DNA from: Deltaproteobacteria bacterium
GTDB taxonomy: Bacteria > Myxococcota_A > UBA9160 > UBA4427
Direction of reading: 5' to 3'
Length of the DNA stretch: 9,581 nt
NCBI GenBank assembly: GCA_011051925.1
Contig: DRKE01000027.1
Span: forward strand, 1-9,581
Shown: one piece after another, positions 1 through 5,213 of the stretch
Position numbering within the stretch: the stretch's first letter is position 1
Layout of the letters: each line of letters begins with the position of its first letter
Position numbers and translations under genes: made by a program
Notes under the pieces: generated by a model
Database searches by the model: none
What the model was told of the DNA's origin: nothing
What the model saw: only the letters and a program-made list of their open reading frames with translations

Positions 1-1039
1 CCGCGGCTCCCCGACGGACGGAGTGACGACGATCTCGGTGCTCAGCCCCGCGGCGCCCTGTACGGATCCGCTCTTCGCGGGATGGCAATGCCTCGGCGTG
101 CGCTCGAGTGCCAATGACAACGGCGCTCTCTACGACATCGACGTTCGATGGAATCGTGTCGGGCAATCCGCCCGTGCGACCTTCACCTGGCTGGTGGGCG
201 GGGCCAGCCTGGCCTTCATGCGCGAGGAGTCGGTCTTCGCGCAGCAGGTCCAGGACGATCTCGACGCGAACGAGCGGATTCGGACCGTCGATCTCAGGTT
301 CCTCGGTGCGGGAACGGCGGCGCCGCCGCGCAACGGCTTCGTCAACATCGCCGCCGTCTACGCGGATCTGCTCGAATATCTCGTGGCCCAGGGCATCGCG
401 GAGGGGGTGCTCGGGCATCATGGCAACAGCGGTGGCGCCATGATGGGCGCCAATGCGCTCGCCTATCATCGTCTGGACGAGGTCCTCGACGGCGTCGTCT
501 TCGGAGGCGGACCCTTCTGGAGCGATCTGCGGGCAGTGTGTACCGAACCGGCGTCGCCCATGTACGGCACGCTCGCGGTCCAGCAGAACGTCGACGGGTG
601 GAATTGGGGAGATCTCGGCGGAACCTATTGCGTCGATCACGTCGAGTCCGATCCCAGCTACGAGTGTCGTTCGACCCTGGGGCCCGATGCGGACGCGAGC
701 TACCCGGGTCTGATCGTCTCGGTCCTCGTCGGAACGGCCGATGCGTTCAATCCCTGGATCGACGCCTCCGCTTCGGACTATTGGCAGAAGATCGTGGCCG
801 AGCGGAAGACCTTCGATCGGCCGAACGCTCCCCATCTCGTCGTCGGGAGCCAGGTGGGGGCGGATGCGGTCTACCAGCGGATCGTCGAGATCGCCGATCT
901 TTCGGTGGCGCCCGCCATTCCGTCGTTCTCGTGGGGAATGGTCGTGATGCTGTCTCTGCTGCTCGTCGCCGTGGGGGTCGGCGCGAGGATCATGCGGCCC
1001 CTTCGAGCTCCAGAAGGAACTCGAGCACGGCGTTCGTGA
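1..1039 (+). CDS. Exported alpha/beta-hydrolase-like protein with IPTL-CTERM-like tail (5' end outside window)
   Basis: The frame is open from base 2 with no upstream stop, so the gene probably begins before the window; GTG at 23 is only the first internal start-like codon (residue numbers below count from it). An alpha/beta-hydrolase fold is suggested by a Gly-rich turn after a strand (TFTWLVGG, 53-60), a nucleophile elbow G-N-S-G-G with Ser136, a likely acid Asp240 after the strand LIVSVLVGTAD, and a candidate His271 (NAPH). Five cysteines (13, 23, 173, 203, 215) fit an oxidising, extracytoplasmic site. The C-terminus has Pro-rich PAIPSFSWG, about 16 hydrophobic residues (306-321) and a basic tail, the layout of IPTL-CTERM/PEP-CTERM sorting signals, although the usual TLSE is absent. 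The substrate is unknown. The 3' end overlaps the convergent hydrolase gene by 50 bases. Fold assignment is moderate; the export signal itself is not visible. Confidence 0.72.
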   Translation, partial: RGSPTDGVTTISVLSPAAPCTDPLFAGWQCLGVRSSANDNGALYDIDVRWNRVGQSARATFTWLVGGASLAFMREESVFAQQVQDDLDANERIRTVDLRFLGAGTAAPPRNGFVNIAAVYADLLEYLVAQGIAEGVLGHHGNSGGAMMGANALAYHRLDEVLDGVVFGGGPFWSDLRAVCTEPASPMYGTLAVQQNVDGWNWGDLGGTYCVDHVESDPSYECRSTLGPDADASYPGLIVSVLVGTADAFNPWIDASASDYWQKIVAERKTFDRPNAPHLVVGSQVGADAVYQRIVEIADLSVAPAIPSFSWGMVVMLSLLLVAVGVGARIMRPLRAPEGTRARRS

Positions 1040-1901
1040 AGAGATCGTTGCGATCGCCGGCCACCATGTGGCCCGCATTCGAGATGTCGGCGAATTTCGC
1101 GTGGGGAACCTGTTCGAGAAAGACCCGGGCGCCCTCTTCGCTCAGGATGTCGCTCATGCGCCCCCGAACGAGGAGGGTCGGCAGGTCGAGGGATCGGGCG
1201 GCATCGTCGAGGGCGCTCCACTGTTGCGGCGGTTCCGCGGGGATCTTCTGTTCGAGAAAGCGGGGATCCCAATGCCATCGCCAGCGGCCGTCCGCGCCGC
1301 GACGGAGGTTCTTCTCGAGGCCGCGAAGATCGCTCGGGCGCGGGCGGTGGGGATTGTAGGCGGCGATGGCGTCGGCGGCTTCCTCGAGGCTCGCGAAGCC
1401 GTCCGGGGCGGCCTGCATGAAGGTGAAGATGCGGTCGAGACCCTCGGGTTCCATCCGCGTCGCGATGTCGACCAGGACCAGCGCGCGGGCGATGGGACGG
1501 GACGCGCGATGGATCGCCATCAACGAAGCGATCCCGCCGAGGGAGGCGCCCACGAGAACCGGCGGCGAGGGAAGGGCTTGCGCGATCTCGATCACGTCGT
1601 CCGCATAACGCGTGCGATCGTAGTTCCCGTCGCTTGCCCAGTCGCTCTCGCCATGTCCGCGCTGGTCGATCGCCATCGCGTGCCACCCCGCGGCCGCGAG
1701 GCTCACGGCCGTACCGGCCCAGGCGTGTCGGGTCTGGCCGCCGCCGTGGAGCAGGACGACACAGGGATGGGCCGGGTCGCCCCAGGCATCTCCTACGAGC
1801 TGGAGGGATCCGTCGATCGTGAACCGGACGGGTCGAGGTTCGTTCCCTGGCCCGGCCTTGCCGGCTTCGCCGTCTTCGGGCTGCGCGACCCCGCTCGTCA
1901 T
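990..1901 (-). CDS. Alpha/beta-fold hydrolase (cytosolic)
   Basis: A complete 303-residue protein with clear alpha/beta-hydrolase landmarks: strand plus oxyanion-hole motif VVLLHGGG (48-55), the DQRGHGESDW segment (79-88), nucleophile elbow VGASLGG with Ser120, acid Asp251 in LLVRGRMSD, and His278 in ISNAGHM. Length and motif spacing are typical of the family, which includes meta-cleavage C-C hydrolases, esterases, epoxide hydrolases and cofactor-free haloperoxidases; the sequence does not choose among them. The Ser nucleophile argues against dehalogenase or epoxide hydrolase activity, which use Asp. There is no signal peptide. The ATG at 1901 is preceded by a GGAAG-type ribosome binding site. 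The gene follows the enoyl-CoA hydratase gene after 44 bases on the same strand, so the two are probably cotranscribed. Because an extradiol-dioxygenase-like gene sits in the same locus, a C-C hydrolase role is attractive but is inference. Confidence 0.9.
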   Translation of the reverse strand: MTSGVAQPEDGEAGKAGPGNEPRPVRFTIDGSLQLVGDAWGDPAHPCVVLLHGGGQTRHAWAGTAVSLAAAGWHAMAIDQRGHGESDWASDGNYDRTRYADDVIEIAQALPSPPVLVGASLGGIASLMAIHRASRPIARALVLVDIATRMEPEGLDRIFTFMQAAPDGFASLEEAADAIAAYNPHRPRPSDLRGLEKNLRRGADGRWRWHWDPRFLEQKIPAEPPQQWSALDDAARSLDLPTLLVRGRMSDILSEEGARVFLEQVPHAKFADISNAGHMVAGDRNDLFTNAVLEFLLELEGAA

Positions 1902-1945
1902 GTCGCACGCTTCCTTTCTCCGGCTCCCCGGTTCCGCTCGCAGGT

Positions 1946-2719
1946 TCAGTCCCCGCCGCCAGCCGCCCAGGGCGGCTTTTCCCGCTTCAGGAAGGCCTTC
2001 ATCCCGGCCGCGGCTTCCTCGCTCCGGAAGAGGCGCTGTGACAGCTCCGTCGTCCAGGCGAAGGCTTCCTTTTCGTCCATCGCGGGGACCTCGTAGACGA
2101 GGCGCTTCGCGAGCCCCAGGGCCTGGGGGCCCCCGAGCCGCAGATCGTCCAGCACTCCGTCGACCGCCGCATCGAGTGCGTCGTCGGCCACGGCGCGGTT
2201 GATCAACCCGAGTTCCGCTGCGCGGGTCGCCGGGAAGCGGTTGCCGCGCAGGAACGCTTCCAGCGCCTCGCCCCGGCGCATCTTCGGCAGGCAGACGACC
2301 GAGATGATGGCGGGCACGACGCCGAGGCGGACCTCGGTGAAACCGAATTTCACGTCCTCCCGGGCGATCGAGATGTCGAGGGCCGCGGCCAGTCCGACCC
2401 CGCCTCCGACGACATGGCCGCGGATCTTTCCGACGATGGGGGTGGGCGATTGGCGGATCTGGCGCAGCAGCTCGTCGAAGGAGAGTTTCGCGGGTTCGTC
2501 CCGGCCCGCACCGGACTGGACCTTGAGGTTCGCTCCGGCACAGAAGGTCGAACCCTCGTTCGTGATCATGACGGCCCGGATCCCGTCGTCGTCGTTCGCG
2601 CGGGTGATCGCCTCGTGCAGGCCGTTCAGGATGTGAGCGCCCAGCGCGTTGCGGTTTTCGACGTCGGCGAGCGTCGCCGTCAGGATGCCTTCGCTGGTTT
2701 CGATCCGGACTTCGCCCAT
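1946..2719 (-). CDS. Enoyl-CoA hydratase/isomerase family protein (crotonase)
   Basis: A complete 257-residue crotonase. The first oxyanion-hole segment is FCAGANLK (59-66), and the second is GHVVGGGVGLAAALDISIA (101-119). The acid/base Glu129 lies in FGFTEVRLGVVPAIIS. At the position of the other catalytic glutamate of classical hydratases (the E of GGGCELA) this protein has Gly109. That Gly, with the TEVRLG-x-x-PA-x-IS block, resembles the LiuC/AtuE branch (methylglutaconyl-CoA or isohexenylglutaconyl-CoA hydratases) as I recall it, so it need not be defective. The reaction is probably hydration or isomerisation of an enoyl-CoA thioester in the cytosol during branched-chain, terpenoid or ring-fission catabolism. 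A good ribosome binding site (GGGAGAA) precedes the ATG. It lies between the LLM oxidoreductase and the alpha/beta hydrolase on the same strand. Confidence 0.92.
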   Translation of the reverse strand: MGEVRIETSEGILTATLADVENRNALGAHILNGLHEAITRANDDDGIRAVMITNEGSTFCAGANLKVQSGAGRDEPAKLSFDELLRQIRQSPTPIVGKIRGHVVGGGVGLAAALDISIAREDVKFGFTEVRLGVVPAIISVVCLPKMRRGEALEAFLRGNRFPATRAAELGLINRAVADDALDAAVDGVLDDLRLGGPQALGLAKRLVYEVPAMDEKEAFAWTTELSQRLFRSEEAAAGMKAFLKREKPPWAAGGGD

Positions 2720-2723
2720 GGGC

Positions 2724-2730
2724 TTCTCCC
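2724..2730 (-). promoter_or_regulatory. Ribosome binding site of the crotonase gene
   Basis: On the minus strand this reads GGGAGAA, ending four bases before the ATG at 2719, with the GGGAG core six bases away. It supports that start codon over any in-frame alternative. Confidence 0.7.
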
Positions 2731-2783
2731 GTTACGCGTCCCGTGTCGCGCGGTTTCCCTCGGTCGGGGCGGAATTCGTTCGA

Positions 2784-2811
2784 CGGTAATTCGGAAAGAG
2801 AGGTATTACCG
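2784..2811. promoter_or_regulatory. Inverted repeat upstream of the crotonase gene, possible operator
   Basis: CGGTAAT (2784-2790) and ATTACCG (2805-2811) are perfect 7-base arms around a 14-base centre, and the right side also contains the 9-base palindrome GGTATTACC (2802-2810). The element lies in the 109-base gap between the LLM gene and the crotonase gene, 18 bases past the LLM stop. It is unusually AT-rich for this window. There is no T-run on either side, so an intrinsic terminator is unlikely; an operator or promoter-associated dyad for the crotonase-hydrolase pair is more plausible. No confident promoter was identified here. Confidence 0.4.
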
Positions 2812-2828
2812 CAGCCGCGATGGGGCTG

Positions 2829-3860
2829 TCAATCGAGTGGATCCTGCGGATTCGGGGCAGCGTGGGCCTTCTCGCGTCCCGCTCGCGGTCGGAGGTGCGG
2901 ATGCACCTCGCGCTCGTAGAGCCGGAGCATCTCCCAGGAGGTCTCGGGGTCGATGCCCGACAGGAGGGGATTCAGGAAGAAGACGCTGTGGTCGCCGAGC
3001 GCTTCCGCGAGTTCGAGTGCGCCCTCCGGCGTCAGGACGCGATAGGCGGAGCTGCGCTGGACGGTCTCCGCAGTGATCGCGTCCGCGTAGGGGCCGGCGG
3101 GTCGGCCGAAGGCTTCTTGCGTCCATTCGCTGTAGGACCGGAGCTGGTGGAGGACATGGGGCATGAGTCGCTCCCAGGCACGCTCGGGGTCCTTCGAGAT
3201 CCAGAGGAAGACGGGGGAGGGCGTCGCGTATTCGCCGGGATCGGGCTTGCCGAGCTTCAGGCATTCTTCGCGGTAGGGGGGCCAGAGTCGCGGATCGAGG
3301 GGAGGAAACCAGCCATCGGCGATGCGTGCCGCACGGCGGGCGGCAGCCGGGGAACCGCCGCCGAGCAGGATCGGCGGGGGCGGATCGGGCTTCGGCGTGA
3401 CCCGGCAGCGACGGCCCTGCCATTCGAAGGGCTCCCCGCTCCAGGCGACGCGGAGGAGCGAGATCGTTTCGCCGACCGACCGCCAGCGATCCTCGAGCCT
3501 GCGCCCGAAACTCTCGAACTCGACGGGCCGGTAGCCCCCGCCGAGGCCGAGGATGAGGCGGCCATCGGTCGCGAGCTGGGTGACCGCTGCGTCTTCGGCC
3601 AGCTTGATCGGATCGTAGAGGGGCGCGAGCAGGACGGAGGTGCGCAGCGCGATCCGTCGCGTGCGTGCTCCCATGGCGGCGGCGAGAATCAGCGGTGATG
3701 GATTGTATCCGTCGGGTGAACAATGATGTTCGCCGAGTCCGATCGTATCGAAGCCGAGATCGTCGGCCCAGGCCGCCTGGTCGAGGGCGACCCGGTAGAG
3801 TTCCCGGGCCGACGACCCGAAATCCGGTGCGCGCATGTCATAGGTCAATTCGAGCTTCAT
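2829..3860 (-). CDS. LLM class flavin/F420-dependent oxidoreductase (luciferase-like)
   Basis: A complete 343-residue luciferase-like monooxygenase-superfamily protein with a TIM-barrel pattern. The N-terminal strand LELTYDMR (3-10) leads to WADDLGFDTIGLGEHH (31-46), then LAAAMGARTRRIALRTSVLLAPLYDPIKLAEDAAVTQLATDGRLILGLGGGY (59-110), which is the family's cofactor-binding core, and PPPILLGGGS (161-170) followed by RIADGWFPP. Members use FMN or F420 to oxidise, hydroxylate or reduce organic substrates; cofactor and substrate cannot be told from the sequence. The frame is open further upstream, but ATG at 3860 was chosen because family homology starts directly with MKLELTYDMR; only a weak GGGA lies before it. 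It is 98 bases downstream of the TetR gene and probably part of the same minus-strand transcription unit. Confidence 0.92.
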   Translation of the reverse strand: MKLELTYDMRAPDFGSSARELYRVALDQAAWADDLGFDTIGLGEHHCSPDGYNPSPLILAAAMGARTRRIALRTSVLLAPLYDPIKLAEDAAVTQLATDGRLILGLGGGYRPVEFESFGRRLEDRWRSVGETISLLRVAWSGEPFEWQGRRCRVTPKPDPPPPILLGGGSPAAARRAARIADGWFPPLDPRLWPPYREECLKLGKPDPGEYATPSPVFLWISKDPERAWERLMPHVLHQLRSYSEWTQEAFGRPAGPYADAITAETVQRSSAYRVLTPEGALELAEALGDHSVFFLNPLLSGIDPETSWEMLRLYEREVHPHLRPRAGREKAHAAPNPQDPLD

Positions 3861-3896
3861 GGAATCCCGTCGGGCGGTTGCGAGGAGAGGAACGCA

Positions 3897-3912
3897 CGCG
3901 GCACCTGCCGCG
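3897..3912. repeat. Perfect GC-rich palindrome between the TetR and LLM genes
   Basis: CGCGGCA and TGCCGCG form perfect 7-base arms separated by two bases. It lies 37 bases upstream of the LLM start and 46 bases beyond the TetR stop. It could be a protein-binding site or a small hairpin that attenuates read-through; no T-run follows on either strand, so it is not a standard terminator. A chance palindrome in GC-rich DNA cannot be excluded. Confidence 0.35.
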
Positions 3913-3958
3913 CTTCCCATGTTACGTCGCGGATCCGCCCTGGGCCCGACCCGATCCG

Positions 3959-4579
3959 TCAGGGAAGGATCAGGCGGGCGACGAACTCGGCATGGGTCTC
4001 GATCGCCTCTTCGCGGGTCGGATCGAGCCCGGTCAGTCGACGACATTCGGGGGCGACCGAGAAGATCAGCGAGCCGGCTCCGACGAGCGCATAGAAGAAA
4101 TGGGGCAGCAGGGCTTCGGGCAACCCGGCGATCTCGTTCGTCCGTGAGGCGAGGTCCGCATAGCGCGGTCTGATGTGGGTCTCGACCAGCCAACGCATGC
4201 GCTCGTCCGATTCGCGGCCCTCGTTCACCATGAAACGGAGGAGTTCGGGGTGGGCGGCCGCGAAGCGGACCCAGGACCGGATCGCCTCGCGTGCCGTTTC
4301 ACGGGGATCGAGCCCGGAAGGCGAGGCCGACCATTCGGATTCGAGCCAGCCGAAGATCGTATCGACGGCCGCGCGCCAGAGCGCGTCCTTCGAACGGAAG
4401 TGGTAGGTGATCAGCCCCTGGTTGGTTCCCGCGCGGCGGGCGATCTCCCGGGTGCTGGCGCCGCGAAACCCCTTTTCGGCGAAGGTGTCGATGGCGGCGG
4501 CCACGATCCGTTCACGGGTGGCCTCCCGTTGACGGGCGCGGGCATGGGGCGCGGCCGTGGCGGCCTTGGCGGCGGGCAT
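3959..4579 (-). CDS. TetR/AcrR family transcriptional regulator
   Basis: A complete 206-residue TetR-family protein. After a basic N-terminal tail, RERIVAAAIDTFAEKGFRGASTREIARRAGTNQGLITYHFRSKDALWRA (22-70) is a textbook TetR helix-turn-helix domain with the YHFRSKDAL signature. The rest is helical ligand-binding domain, including FAAAHPELLRFMVNEG (106-121). It most likely represses the divergent VOC operon and itself until a pathway ligand binds. ATG at 4579 is chosen because the HTH spacing is normal and a promoter puts the transcript start at this codon; there is no ribosome binding site. The inverted repeat between the divergent starts is the likely operator. Its effector is unknown. It also leads the minus-strand series of LLM, crotonase and hydrolase genes, so autoregulation could extend to them. 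Confidence 0.95.
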   Translation of the reverse strand: MPAAKAATAAPHARARQREATRERIVAAAIDTFAEKGFRGASTREIARRAGTNQGLITYHFRSKDALWRAAVDTIFGWLESEWSASPSGLDPRETAREAIRSWVRFAAAHPELLRFMVNEGRESDERMRWLVETHIRPRYADLASRTNEIAGLPEALLPHFFYALVGAGSLIFSVAPECRRLTGLDPTREEAIETHAEFVARLILP

Positions 4580-4585
4580 GAAAGG

Positions 4586-4614
4586 ATTTTATTCGGTTGA
4601 CAAGCGAAAATCAA
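4586..4614 (-). promoter_or_regulatory. Promoter of the TetR gene (leaderless transcript predicted)
   Basis: On the minus strand, TTGATT (4609-4614, 4/6 to consensus) and TAAAAT (4586-4591, 5/6) are separated by exactly 17 bases. Only six bases lie between the -10 element and the ATG at 4579, so transcription should begin at about the first base of the start codon. That explains the lack of a ribosome binding site. Confidence 0.6.
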
Positions 4615-4619
4615 GCCGA
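4593..4619. promoter_or_regulatory. Probable TetR operator: imperfect inverted repeat over both -35 elements
   Basis: TCGGTTGA (4593-4600) is mirrored by TCAAGCCGA (4611-4619), a perfect 8-base match except for one inserted G. Within it, CAAGC occurs twice as a direct repeat (4601-4605 and 4612-4616), 11 bases apart, about one helical turn. A protein bound here would cover the -35 elements of both divergent promoters. Position and symmetry suggest the operator of the adjacent TetR protein; binding itself is inferred. Confidence 0.5.
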
Positions 4620-4625
4620 TAGTTT
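4597..4625 (+). promoter_or_regulatory. Promoter of the VOC operon
   Basis: A consensus -35 TTGACA (4597-4602) is followed after exactly 17 bases by TAGTTT (4620-4625), which keeps the first, second and sixth -10 positions. Transcription would start near 4632, giving a leader of about 20 bases that contains the ribosome binding site. The weak -10 suits a regulated promoter. Confidence 0.6.
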
Positions 4626-4640
4626 GGCCCTGATCCGAAT

Positions 4641-4647
4641 GGAGGAA
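4641..4647 (+). promoter_or_regulatory. Ribosome binding site of the VOC gene
   Basis: GGAGGAA with the GGAGG core seven bases before ATG 4653. It is one of the strongest Shine-Dalgarno sequences in the window and fixes the start of the operon's first gene. Confidence 0.85.
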
Positions 4648-4652
4648 CGCAT

Positions 4653-5213
4653 ATGGCAACCGCCCATCTCCCCGAGCCCGCTCCCGCCCATCTTCGCCCG
4701 TCGCGCCTTTCCCATCTCGTGCTGAAGACGCCCCGTTTCGAAGAGATGACGGCGTGGTACAAGACGGTGTTGTCGGCGAAGCCGATGTTCGAGAACGACG
4801 TCGTCTGCTTCCTGACCTATGACGAAGAGCATCATCGGGTGATGATCGGCCGCGATCCGAACGCCCGGCCCCGGGATCCCAAAGCGGCGGGCGTCGTCCA
4901 CTTCGCCTTCGCCGTCGACCGTCTCGAAGACCTCGTGAACGCCTATCTCCGCCTCAAGAAGGAGGGCATACTGCCGCATCTTTGTGTCAACCACGGCTTC
5001 ACGACCTCCCTCTACTACCTCGATCCGGACGGCAACGAATGCGAGCTCGCGGTCGACAACTACAAGACACGCGAGGAGATGGATGCCTGGTTCGCGACCG
5101 GCGCCTTCGACGAGAACTTCTTCGGCTTCCAGTTCGATCCGGAATCCATGGTCGAACGCTTCCAGGCCGGCATCCCCGAGGATCAGATCCTGCAGCGGGA
5201 TCTCTACCAATGA
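4653..5213 (+). CDS. VOC family protein, extradiol-dioxygenase-like (2-His-1-Glu ligands)
   Basis: A complete 186-residue vicinal-oxygen-chelate protein made of two beta-alpha-beta-beta-beta modules (about 18-66 and 80-136). The type I extradiol dioxygenase ligand set appears to be present: His21 (LSHLVLKT), His83 (VVHFAFAV) and Glu131 (GNECELAVDN). His114 (VNHG) and Tyr121 or Tyr122 (LYYLDPDG) lie near positions that assist catalysis in BphC-type enzymes. It therefore may bind Fe(II) or Mn(II) and cleave a catechol-like or other vicinal oxygen substrate in the cytosol. It is much shorter than four-module BphC (about 290 residues), so it would correspond to the catalytic half plus a roughly 50-residue tail. 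Other VOC activities such as epimerase or lyase remain possible. It is the first gene of the TetR-controlled operon, and its stop overlaps the next start in ATGA. Confidence 0.88.
   Translation: MATAHLPEPAPAHLRPSRLSHLVLKTPRFEEMTAWYKTVLSAKPMFENDVVCFLTYDEEHHRVMIGRDPNARPRDPKAAGVVHFAFAVDRLEDLVNAYLRLKKEGILPHLCVNHGFTTSLYYLDPDGNECELAVDNYKTREEMDAWFATGAFDENFFGFQFDPESMVERFQAGIPEDQILQRDLYQ

Noticed and set aside
1068..2096. Plus-strand open frame of 342 codons across the hydrolase and crotonase genes
   Set aside because: It spans two well-supported minus-strand genes and their gap, with Gly/Arg-rich sequence and no motif; it is a shadow frame.
2784..2811. Rho-independent terminator after the LLM gene
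   Set aside because: The arms are only 7 bases with a 14-base centre, are AT-rich, and no T-run follows on the minus strand, so an operator-like dyad fits better.
3861..4193. Upstream extension of the LLM oxidoreductase frame
   Set aside because: The frame stays open upstream and overlaps the TetR gene, but the extra ~111 residues are Arg/Pro-rich without homology, and the family fold starts at ATG 3860.
4982..5209. Earlier start for the fusion gene inside the VOC gene
   Set aside because: The frame is open back to 4982, but the extension is a shadow of the VOC gene; ATG 5210 in the ATGA overlap gives the normal N-terminus of a carboxymuconolactone decarboxylase-like domain.
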